DNA of 64,000 nucleotides, taken from Brachionus manjavacas (taxonomy: Eukaryota > Rotifera > Eurotatoria > Ploima > Brachionidae). The notes under the pieces are model-generated. The model saw only the letters and a list, made by a program, of their open reading frames with translations. It was not told the DNA's origin and searched no databases. The DNA lies in the NCBI GenBank assembly GCA_019054805.1, contig JAHQIY010000009.1, positions 1 through 64,000 of the forward strand, written 5' to 3'. The number at the start of each line of letters is the position of its first letter. Position 1 is the stretch's first letter. Below are positions 43,301 to 53,242 of this stretch, piece by piece. Both the position numbers and the translations under genes were made by a program.

Positions 43301-46300
43301 AAAAGAGCAAAAAACCGATTTTTTGGCATTTTTCAGATAGGTTTTTTGCAATGATTTTTTCGAATTATGGAAAACCGAAGATACCACTAGATAGATCTTG
43401 AAATTTTCTTGCCTTTGGCGTTTACAGATCAAAAAAAGCTCAAAGATTCGAAAAGTTATGCACATGGGAAACTTACATGTGACCACCAGTCACTTGGATT
43501 TCAAGTCACTGCAGAATGGTCAATTTTTAAGCTACGATAATGATTAATAGCTCAAATTCAAGAGCGCAAAAAGTTCTACATGATACAATTTACAGAAGTC
43601 AAAAAAGTTAAAAGGACACGAAATTAGGCGACTTTGAAAAAGAGCAAAAAACCGATTTTTTGGCATTTTTCAGATAGGTTTTTTGCAATGAATTTTTCGA
43701 ATTATGCAAAACCGAAGATACCACTAGATAGATCTTGAAATTTTCTTACGTTTGGCTTTTACAGATCAAAAAAAGAACAAAGATTCGAAAAGTTATGCAC
43801 ATGGGAAACTTACATGTGACCACCAGTCACTTGGATTTCAAGTCACTGCAGAATGGTCAATTTTTTAGCTACGATAATGATTAATAGCTCAAATTCAAGA
43901 GCGCAAAAAGTTCTACATGATACAATTTACAGGACTCAAAAAAATTAAATGGACACGAAATTAGGCGACTTTGAAAAAGAGCAAAAAACCGATTTTTTGG
44001 CATTTTTCAGATAGGTTTTTTGCAATGAATTTTTCGAATTTTGGAAAACCGAAGATACCACTAGATAGATCTTGAAATTTTCTTGCCTTTGGCTTTTACA
44101 GATCAAAAAAAGGTCAAAGATTCGAAAAGTTATGCACATGGGAAACTTACATGTGACCACCAGTCACTTGGATTTCAAGTCACTGCAGAATGGTCAATTT
44201 TTAAGCTACGATAATGATTAATAGCTCAAATTCAAGAGCGCAAAAAGTTCTACATGATACAATTTACAGAAGTCAAAAAAGTTAAAAGGACACGAAATTA
44301 GGCGACTTTGAAAAAGAGCAAAAAACCAATTTTTGACATTTTTCAGATAGGTTTTTTGCAATGAATTTTTCGAATTATGCAAAACCGAAGATACCACTAG
44401 ATAGATCTTGAAATTTTCTTGACTTTGGCTTTTACAGATCAAAAAAAGAACAAAGATTCGAAAAGTTATGCACATGGGAAACTTACATGTGACCACCAGT
44501 CACTTGGATTTCAAGTCACTGCAGAATGGTCAATTTTTAAAGCTACGATAATAATTAATAGCTCAAATTCAAGAGCGCAAAAAGTTCTACATGATACAAT
44601 TTACAGAAGTCAAAAAAAATTAAAAGGACAAGATTTTAGGCGACTTCGAAAAAGAGCAAAAAACCGATTTTTTGGCATTTTTCAGATAGGTTTTTTGCAA
44701 TGAATTTTTCGAATTATGGAAAACCGAAGATACCACTAGATAGATCTTGAAATTTTCTTGCCTTTGGCGTTTACAGATCAAAAAAAGGTAAAAGATTCGA
44801 AAAGTTATGCACATGGGAAACTTACATGTGACCACCAGTCACTTGGATTTCAAGTCACTGCAGAATGGTCAATTTTTAAGCTACGATAATGATTAATAGC
44901 TCAAATTCAAGAGCGCAAAAAGTTCTACATGATACAATTTACAGAAGTCGAGAAAATTAAATGGACACGAAATTAGGCGACTTTGAAAAAGAGCAAAAAA
45001 CCCATTTTTTGACATTTTTCAGATAGGTTTTTTCCAATGAATTTTTCGAATTATGGAAAACCGAAGATATCACTAGATAGATCTTGAAATTTTCTTGCCT
45101 TTGGCTTTTACAGATCAAAAAAAGGTCAAAGATTCGAAAAGTTATGCACATGGGAAACTTACATGTGACCACCAGTCACTTGGATTTCAAGTCACTGCAG
45201 AATGGTCAATTTTTAAGCTACGATAATGATTAATAGCTCAAATTCAAGAGCGCAAAAAGTTCTACATGATACAATTTACAGAAGTCGAGAAAAAGTTAAA
45301 AGGACACGAAATTAGGCGACTTTGATAAAGAGCAAAAAACCCATTTTTTGGCATTTTCAGATAGGTTTTTTGCAATGAAATTTTCGAATTATGCAAAACC
45401 GAAGATACCACTAGATAGATCTTGAAATTTTCTTGCCTTTGGCTTTTACAGAGCAAAAAAGATCAAAGATTCGAAAAGTTATGCACATGGGAAACTTACA
45501 TGTGACCACCAGTCACTTGGATTTCAAGTCACTGCAGAATGGTCAATTTTTAAAGCTACGATAATACTTAATAGCTCAAATTCAAGAGCGCAAAAAGTTC
45601 TACATGACACAATTTACAGAAGTCGAGAAAATTAAATGGACACGAAATTAGGCGACTTTGAAAAAGAGCAAAAAAACGATTTTTTGGCATTTTTCAGATA
45701 GGTTTTTTGCAATGAATTTTTCGAATTTTGCAAAACCGAAGATACCACTAGATAGATCTTGAAATTTTCTTGCCTTTGGCTTTTACAGATCAAAAAAGGT
45801 CAAAGATTCGAAAAGTTATGCACATGGGAAACTTACATGTGACCACCAGTCACTTGGATTTCAAGTCACTGCAGAATGGTCAATTTTTAAGCTACGATAA
45901 TGATTAATAGCTCAAATTCAAGAACGCAAAAAGTTCTACATGATACAATTTACAGAAGTCGAAAAAATTAAAAAAACACGAAATTAGGCGACTTTGAAAA
46001 AGAGCAAAAAACCCATTTTTTGGCATTTTCAGATAGGTTTTTTGCAATGAAATTTTCGAATTATGCAAAACCGAAGATACCACTAGATAGATCTTGAAAT
46101 TTTCTTGCCTTTGGCTTTTACAGATCAAAAAAAGGTCAAAGATTCGAAAAGTTATGCACATGGGAAACTTACATGTGACCACCAGTCACTTGGATTTCAA
46201 GTCACTGCAGAATGGTCAATTTTTTAGCTACGATAATGATTAATAGCTCAAATTCAAGAGCGCAAAAAGTTCTACATGATACAATTTACAGGAGTCAAAA

Positions 46301-46970
46301 AAGTTAAAAGGACAAGATTTTAGGCGACTTTGAAAAAGAGCAAAAAACCGATTTTTTGGCATTTTTCAGATAGGTTTTTTGCAATGATTTTTTCGAATTA
46401 TGGAAAACCGAAGATACCACTAGATAGATCTTGAAATTTTCTTGCCTTTGGCTTTTACAGATCAAAAAAAGGTCAAAGATTCGAAAAGTTATGCACATGG
46501 GAAACTTACATGTTATCACCAGTCACTTGGATTTCAAGTCACTGCAGAATGGTCAATTTTTAAGCCACGATAATGATTAATGGCTGAAATTTATGAGCGC
46601 AAAAAGTTCTACATGATACAATTTACAGAAGTCAAAAAAATTAAAAGGACACGAAATTAGGCGACTTTGAAAAAGAGCAAAAAACCCATTTTTTGGCATT
46701 TTTCAGATAGGTTTTTTGCAATGAATTTTTCGAATTATGCAAAACAGAAGATACCACTAGATAGATCTTGAAATTTTCTTGCCTTTGGCTTTTACAGATC
46801 ACAAAAAGGTCAAAGATTCGAAAAGTTATGCACATGGGAAACTTACATGTTATCACCAGTCACTTGGATTTCAAGTCACTGCAGAATGGTCAATTTTTAA
46901 GCTACGATAATGATTAATAGCTCAAATTCAAGAGCGCAAAAAGTTCTACATGATACTATTTACAGAAGTC
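37300..46970. repeat. Right satellite zone, ACCGAAGATACC subtype with TTATGGAAAACC monomers
   Basis: Nearly all monomers carry ACCGAAGATACC instead of ACCGAATATACC. Many also carry TTATGGAAAACC, spaced at two-monomer steps in places (about 43.37, 44.04 and 44.72 kb). A six-monomer step is visible between the two TTAAAAAAATACG monomers at about 40.91 and 42.93 kb, each preceded by a TTATGG monomer. Confidence 0.75.
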
Positions 46971-49739
46971 GAGAAAATTAAAAGGACACGAAATTAGGCG
47001 ACTCTGAAAAAGAGCAAAAAACCCATTTTTTGGAATTTTTCAGATAGGTTTTTTGCAATGAAATTTTCGAATTATGCAAAACCGAAGATACCACTAGATA
47101 GATCTTGAAATTTTCTTGCCTTTGGCTTTTACAGATCAAAAAAAGGTCAAAGATTCGAAAAGTTATGCACATGGGAAACTTACATGTGACCACCAGTCAC
47201 TTGGATTTCAAGTCACTGCAGAATGGTCAATTTTTAAGCCACGATAATGATTAATGGCTCAAATTTATGAGCGCAAAAAGTTCTACATGATACTATTTAC
47301 AGAAGTCGAAAAAATTAAAAGGACACGAAATTAGGCGACTCTGAAAAAGAGCAAAAAACCCATTTTTTGGCATTTTCAGATAGGTTTTTTGCAATGAAAT
47401 TTTCGAATTATGCAAAACCGAAGATACCACTAGATAGATCTTGAAATTTTCTTGCCTTTGGCTTTTACAGATCAAAAAAGGTCAAAGATTCGAAAAGTTA
47501 TGCTCATGGGAAACTTACATGTGACCACCAGTCACTTGGATTTCAAGTCACTGCAGAATGGTCAATTTTTAAGCCACGATAATGATTAATGGCTCGAATT
47601 TATGAGCGCAAAAGTTCTACATGATACTATTTACAGAAGTCGAGAAAATTAAAGGACACGAAATTAGGCGACTCTGAAAAAGAGAAAAAAACCCATTTTT
47701 TCTGCATTTTCAGATAGGTTTTTTGCAATAATTTTGCGAATTATACAAAACCGAAGTTACCACTAAAAAGATCTTGAAATTTTCTTGCCTTTGGCCTTTA
47801 CAGATCACAAAAAGGTCAAAGATTCGAAAAGTTATGCTCATGGGAAACTTACATGTGACCACCAGTCACTTGGATTTCAAGTCACTGCAGAATGGTCAAT
47901 TTTTAAGCCACGATAATGATTAATGGCTCGAATTTATGAGCGCAAAAAGTTCTACATGATACTATTTACAGAAGTCGAGAAAATTAAAAGGACACGAAAT
48001 TAGGCGACTCTGAAAAAGAGCAAAAAACCCATTTTTTGGCATTTTCAGATAGGTTTTTTGCAATGAAATTTTCGAATTATGCAAAACAGAAGTTATCACT
48101 AGATAGATCTTGAAATTTTCTTGCCTTTGGCTTTTACAGATCAAAAAAAGGTCAAAGATTCGAAAAGTTATGCTCATGGGAAACTTACATGTGACCACCA
48201 GTCACTTGGATTTCAAGTCACTGCAGAATGGTCAATTTTTAAGCCACGATAATGATTAATGGCTCGAATTTATGAGCGCAAAAAGTTCTACATGATACTA
48301 TTTACAGAAGTCGAGAAAATTAAAAGGACACGAAATTAGGCGACTCTGAAAAAGAGCAAAAAACCCATTTTTTGGCATTTTCAGATAGGTTTTTTGCAAT
48401 GAAATTTTCGAATTATGCAAAACAGAAGTTATCACTAGATAGATCTTGAAATTTTCTTGCCTTTGGCTTTTACAGATCAAAAAAAGGTCAAAGATTCGAA
48501 AAGTTATGCACATGGGAAACTTACATGTTATCACCAGTCACTTGGATTTCAAGTCACTGCAGAATGGTCAATTTTTAAGCCACGATAATGATTAATGGCT
48601 CGAATTGATGAGCGCAAAAAGTTCTACATGATACTATTTACAGAAGTCGAAAAAATTAAAAGGACACGAAATTAGGCGACTCTGAAAAAGAGCAAAAAAC
48701 CCATTTTTTGGAATTTTTCAGATAGGTTTTTTGCAATGAAATATTCGAATTATGCAAAACAGAAGTTATCACTAGATAGATCTTGAAATTTTCTTGCCTT
48801 TGGCTTTTACAGATCAAAAAAAGGTCAAAGATTCGAAAGTTATGCTCATGGGAAACTTACATGTGACCACCAGTCACTTGGATTTCAAGTCACTGCAGAA
48901 TGGTCAATTTTTAAGCCACGATAATGATTAATGGCTCGAATTTATGAGCGCAAAAAGTTCTACATGATACTATTTACAGAAGTCGAGAAAATTAAAAGGA
49001 CACGAAATTAGGCGACTCTGAAAAAGAGCAAAAAACCCATTTTTTGGAATTTTTCAGATAGGTTTTTTGCAATGAAATTTTCGAATTATGCAAAACAGAA
49101 GTTATCACTAGATAGATCTTGAAATTTTCTTGCCTTTGGCTTTTACAGATCAAAAAAAGGTCAAAGATTCGAAAAGTTATGCTCATGGGAAACTTACATG
49201 TGACCACCAGTCACTTGGATTTCAAGTCACTGCAGAATGGTCAATTTAAGCTACGATAATGATTAATGGCTCAAATTTATGAGCGCAAAAAGTTCTACAT
49301 GATACTATTTACAGAAGTCGAGAAAATTAAAAGGACACGAAATTAGGCGACTCTGAAAAAGAGCAAAAAACCCATTTTTTTGCATTTTTCAGAAAGGTTT
49401 TTTGCAATAATTTTTCGAATTATGCAAAACCGAAGTTACCACTAAAAAGATCTTGAAATTTTCTTGCCTTTGGCTTTTACAGATCAAAAAAAGGTCAAAG
49501 ATTCGAAAAGTTATGCACATGGGAAACTTACATGTGACCACCAGTCACTTGGATTTCAAGTCACTGCAGAATGGTCAATTTTTAAGCTACGATAATGATT
49601 AATGGCTCGAATTGATGAGCGCAAAAAGTTCTACATGATACTATTTACAGAAGTCGAGAAAATTAAAAGGACACGAAATTAGGCGACTCTGAAAAAGAGC
49701 AAAAAACCCATTTTTTGGCATTTTTCAGATAGGTTTTTT
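46970..49739. repeat. Right end zone of the satellite, divergent monomers
   Basis: The last monomers share CGACTCTGAAAAAG, AAGCCACGATAATG, TGGCTCGAATTTATGAG, GATACTATTTACAG and, in some, TACCACTAAAAAGATC. Several of these markers are shared only with the left end zone. The zone is interrupted at 49740 by a hAT element. Confidence 0.8.
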
Positions 49740-50332
49740 CAGAGTTGGGAAACTGATACTGAATAACTGATCAGTATCAGTTAATTTCAGTTATCAGTTA
49801 AACTGAAACTAACCGATAACGTATTTTGAATTAACTGAGACTGACTGAAAACTGTTTAACTATTTATTTGAATTTTTGAAAATTTTTTTTTCGGTTTTAA
49901 TTTAGTTTTACACTTATATATTTTTTTGACTTGTTAGTAATGCTTTGCAATAAATAAAAAGCTAATATATACATTATCTAAACCTTTTTTATTTTCTTTT
50001 ATTTGAAATAAAGTTCATTTTAAAAATGTCAGAGATAAGGTCAGATTCTACATTTTTGATGAGACCACATAGAAGTAGATTCACTTATAAAAATTTATCA
50101 AATATAATGTTTCTAAAATGTAATAAAAAATATATGCAAATATCCGTTTTAAATGTTAATTAGGCTTTAATTTTTATAAACTGTTTAATAAATAAACTAA
50201 TTGTATCATTTTTCTAATTAACTGATTTTTAACTGATAACTGATACCCATTAACTGAGACTGATACTGAACTGATGCTCGAAAAACTGATACTGACTGAA
50301 AACTGATTTTTTTATAACTGATCCCAACTCTG
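49740..50332. mobile_element. Non-autonomous hAT element (MITE), 593 bp
   Basis: The element starts CAGAGTTGGGA and ends with the exact inverse TCCCAACTCTG, an 11-bp terminal inverted repeat of the hAT type. It is flanked by a perfect 8-bp target duplication GGTTTTTT (49732-49739 and 50333-50340). Removing the element and one duplication restores a normal satellite monomer, so both borders are exact. Both subterminal regions are packed with ACTGAT/ATCAGT hexamers, roughly five on the left and nine on the right, which resemble the subterminal transposase-binding repeats known in hAT elements. The interior is AT-rich with no useful open frame, so it would depend on a transposase supplied elsewhere. 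Confidence 0.93.
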
Positions 50333-50419
50333 GGTTTTTTGCAATAAATTTTTCGAATTATGCAAAACCGAAGTTACCACTAAAAAGATCTTGAAATTTT
50401 CTTGCCTTTGGCTTTTACA
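50333..50419. repeat. Last, truncated satellite monomer
   Basis: After the hAT insertion the interrupted monomer resumes (target duplication, then GCAATAAATTTTTCGAATTA) and runs through TACCACTAAAAAGATC to GGCTTTTACA. It then breaks off into unrelated sequence at about 50420. It is an end-type monomer (GAAGTTACC subtype) and marks the right boundary of the array. Confidence 0.9.
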
Positions 50420-50449
50420 ATATAAGAATTGGGAAATTGTATTAAATGG

Positions 50450-51969
50450 TGTGATAAGAAAATAAATATCTAGGTTATAGTATTAATTTCAAAATTTTAC
50501 GCTCGATCTAAAGCTTGCAATTCTAACCAATTTAATGGCCTATATGGGTGCATTAAATGTCTTCATCTTAATCAAAGAAGTAACAATGTTACGGTGTATC
50601 GTGTTTTCCCTAATATTCCTAATAGAACACATGAAACTTATTGTAAACGGTTTGAAAGAGCAAATTCTGCAAAAAGTTGAATAGAAGGGGTGAAAGGTTT
50701 TTCTTATTAATCAAACTGGATAAAAATACCTGATAAATGGATTAATGAATACATGAATCTGAGTCTGATTGGTTCATTCAAAAAAATGTTAAGCAGCTTT
50801 TTTGATAGAAATAATTGGCAGCATAATTTTTATCTGGGTAAATCTTTTCAATTTCAGATGAAATTCTAATAAAAATTTATAATTTAAAGGAAAAGTCATA
50901 AAGTTTATAGATAATCGTAAAATGGATGTTACTATCTACTAAAATAAAGAGAATAACAAGACCATTAAAAGATAGACATTTTTATAAAGCTAATGAATGT
51001 AGGACTTTTCTATCTTTCATTCGGAATCCTCAAAGGCATTTTAAAAGATATATATTTAATGAATTTATTGAAGTTTGCTATTTTCATGTGAATTTTGTGA
51101 CAAGATGAAATAACTAAAGAAGAAATAAACTATGCTCAAAAAATAATTATTGATTTCATCACATAATTTGAATCTCTTTCCTGTCAAATAAAATTGACAT
51201 CAAATCTTCACACTCATATTCACCTCTCAGAACAGGTAAAAAATTTTGGACCTTTAATAAAAACGTCATGCTTTCCTTTTGATAATGTTTTCAAAATGAT
51301 ACATGATCTTTTTTACGGTACAAGAAATTATGAAGGACAAATAATCATGAATTTTGACCGAAGAAAGAAAATAAGAGCAAAAATCAAAACACTTAGTGAA
51401 GAAACTAAATATGTTGAAATTCAATCTTATCTAAAAAATGAAATCTCTAATATTAAATCATTTTTCACCAAAAATCAATTAATAAATCCACATCAAGTAG
51501 ATTACTTTCAATTAGTGGCTTTATAAAAACAATTAATAGATGAATTTTGTCAAAAAAATCATATGATTAAAAATAATATAACCGTTCTTAAAAGAAATAG
51601 AGCTTTATACAATAAATTTGAGAATCATTCTGTTGATTATGACAGGAGGTTTGAATCTTTAAACAACAACTTTATACAATATAAATAATGAAAATACTTG
51701 CTCTTTGGCTGTATTATTTGTTTTTTTTTCAATTAATGACTCATGTATTGTATTGCTTAAAAAAATTTTAACAATATAAATAAGACTATTTTTATAATAA
51801 TTTTAGCATTGAATGCTTAAAATATAAAGACAAATTTTTTCAAATAGGAGAATTTGTTGAAATATTTGAGCTAATCAAATTGGAATGGATCAGACGTCGC
51901 TGTATATCATTTAGTACAGATAATGATCTAATAATAATCCCAACAAATTATTTAACAGAAGTTGATTGA
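50450..51969 (+). mobile_element. Decayed CACTA/EnSpm-like DNA transposase remnant
   Basis: Several plus-strand segments, in different frames and broken by stops, resemble consecutive parts of the large CACTA-type (Transposase_21/DUF4218-like) transposases. At about 50516-50676 a segment reads QFNGLYGCIKCLH followed by RTHETYC. At about 50722-50851 the IPDKWINEYMNLSLIGS segment corresponds to the usual 'xxDYMHxxLLG' stretch. At about 50940-51020 IKRITRPLKDRHFYKANECR matches the 'P..I.R.PR....KA.E.R' stretch. At 51194-51526 NLHTHIHLSEQVKNFGPL and SCFPFDNVFK are followed by GTRNYEGQI. A terminal piece near 51895-51969 reads to a natural-looking stop. The element is inactive. No terminal repeats or target duplication were recognised. 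The family assignment comes from remembered motif patterns, not a search. Confidence 0.72.
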
Positions 51970-52020
51970 ATTTATACTTAAAGTTTATTTTTTTGAATTT
52001 TTCATAATTTTTATTAAAAT

Positions 52021-52147
52021 AAACGCGATTAAACTTCACGATTTTTAACATTTTTTCAGCGAATAAAAATATAACATATATTTTCCAAAAAAAGGAAAAT
52101 GTAAAACGTTTTTAAGCGTTTTTTCAAAAAACGCGACTTAACTCCAC
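52021..52147. repeat. Degenerate direct repeat AAACGCGATTAAACTTCAC with internal hairpin
   Basis: AAACGCGATTAAACTTCAC (52021-52039) recurs as AAACGCGACTTAACTCCAC (52129-52147), 16 of 19 positions alike and 108 bp apart. The second copy overlaps a perfect palindrome, GCGTTTTTT-c-AAAAAACGC (52116-52134). A weaker relative (ATGTGATTAAATCTACTCAC) lies near 52330. The repeat may be a fragment of a small transposable element. Its nature is unknown. Confidence 0.4.
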
Positions 52148-52726
52148 AAAAAACGCGTTTTTTTTTTTCTCTGGTTATTAAGATTGATTTGGGCTTTTAA
52201 ACTTTTCTTATTTTCAAACTTCGATTAAAAATTTATCTGTTCATTTATCTTTCAAATTTATTGATTAAAAAAATATTTTGATTTGAAGCATTTATTTTAG
52301 ATAAAAAGAATAAACAAATACTTTCAAAAAAATGTGATTAAATCTACTCACTAATTTAATTTTATTCAGCAATTATCGTGAGACTAGAAAAAAATAATGA
52401 ACTGTGTTATGCATTATTTTAAAAAATTTAAATTTTTGAATTTTTTTCTTACATTTAATCGCCCTATGTGTTTTTCAAAAAAAAAAATTTATTAATTAAT
52501 AATTTCCTGTCGTTTTACTAATTCTCAGTGTTCTTAGTCTCAATAAATAATCATAATAATGATATCAATTTCAAAATTTTCGAATTATTTAAATTAGAAA
52601 ATTTTTATTTCTTTAACAAAAATATTGTAAAAAACAATTTTTTTAATAAATTCTTTTTAAACAAGTCCAAAAAAAAGAAAGTCAAATGAAAGCGACTGAA
52701 TTAGTTTGAGATTTGACAAACTTACC

Positions 52727-52875
52727 TTACGATAAAAGAAATTTATTTAAGAGTCTGATATCACTAAAAGAATGAAGAGAAAAGGTGGCCATATCGAGTT
52801 CTGTACGCAGGTTTAAGCTAACATACATAGTGGGTTCAGGGTTTTTTCTCCACAGGTTAACCCCGATTGAAGATT
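52727..52875 (-). other. GC-richer islet with short minus-strand open frame and donor-like GGTAAGT
   Basis: In an otherwise A/T-dominated spacer this block has balanced composition. On the minus strand it is open for about 48 codons, including an ATG (reading TMYVSLNLRTELDMATF), to a stop at 52727-52729. It is followed immediately by GGTAAGT (52720-52726), which looks like a 5' splice site. The block could be an exon of an unseen gene, a non-coding RNA piece or a SINE-like repeat. I do not recognise it with certainty. No tRNA A/B boxes or Sm site were found. Confidence 0.3.
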
Positions 52876-53242
52876 ATTAATTAGGTAAATTGTAAAGAAT
52901 ATCAATAAAATTCTTTTATTTTCGTCTGATAAATAATGAGACATAAAAAATTCATTAATATTGGAAATTAATTCTGTCTGGGAAGAAAAAACGTGACTTT
53001 TTTTAAATAAAATTTCAAAAATAAAAAAATAGTCAAGAATGGTGTGTTTTAGAAATATTAAAATATAAAAATGAATTTAAAAAATGATTCCAAGAATTAA
53101 ATTCGATAACGTGAAAAAGTTAACGAACACTTTGAGTTTAGAAAAAAAAATATAGGGTTATCATTTGAAAACATAAAAAATTATTAATTTCATTTTAATA
53201 AAAAATACCATAAATAAAAGTTTTTAATATAACAATAACAAA

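Larger units (their letters stand above)
1..49739. repeat. Satellite DNA array, about 148 monomers of ~336 bp
   Basis: One head-to-tail tandem repeat fills this whole stretch and continues beyond the left edge. A fixed landmark (the minus-strand ATG next to the ACATGTGACC motif) recurs from 784 to 49207 at multiples of about 336 bp, which fits 144 periods of 336.27 bp and gives about 148 monomers in all. Each monomer carries one CTGCAG (PstI) in TCACTGCAGAATGG, one AGATCT (BglII) in TAGATAGATCTTG, several A6/T6 tracts, and a short dyad GTGAC-cacca-GTCAC. By eye the monomers are mostly more than 90% alike and noticeably more GC-rich than the flanking spacers. Variation is mainly 1-2 bp length changes in A/T runs and a few recurrent substitutions. 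No other element interrupts the array before 49740. The 60-92 codon minus-strand frames that recur in many monomers are by-products of the repeat and are not called as genes. Confidence 0.98.
51970..53242. other. AT-rich spacer between transposon remnant and gene
   Basis: Mostly A/T homopolymer-rich sequence with no convincing coding frame. It holds a pair of degenerate direct repeats (52021-52147) and a GC-richer islet (about 52727-52875), described separately. Short A/T hairpins occur, for example TTTTCC-aaaaaaa-GGAAAA at about 52081. Confidence 0.7.

Noticed and set aside
548-49207. Recurrent 60-92 codon minus-strand frames starting MVTCKFPMCITFRIF in dozens of monomers
   Set aside because: They are the same satellite segment read over and over. 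Small length changes in A/T runs alter the frame and the C-terminus from monomer to monomer, many monomers lack the frame, and there is no promoter or polyadenylation context.
1-49739. CENP-B box in the satellite
   Set aside because: TTCG occurs in TTTTTCGAATTATGC and GATTCGAAAAG, but the required A and CGGG at the right spacing are absent.
1-49739. CRISPR array
   Set aside because: The repeats are directly abutting ~336-bp units without unique spacers, and the context is eukaryotic.
51970-52200. Small MITE with GCGATTAA-type inverted ends
   Set aside because: Candidate ends are too short and imperfect, and no target duplication is visible.
52720-52875. Spliced-leader RNA, U1-like snRNA or tRNA-derived SINE
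   Set aside because: ACTTACC resembles the U1 5' end and the GTAAGT could end a leader exon, but no Sm site, no further U1 match and no proper A/B boxes were found.
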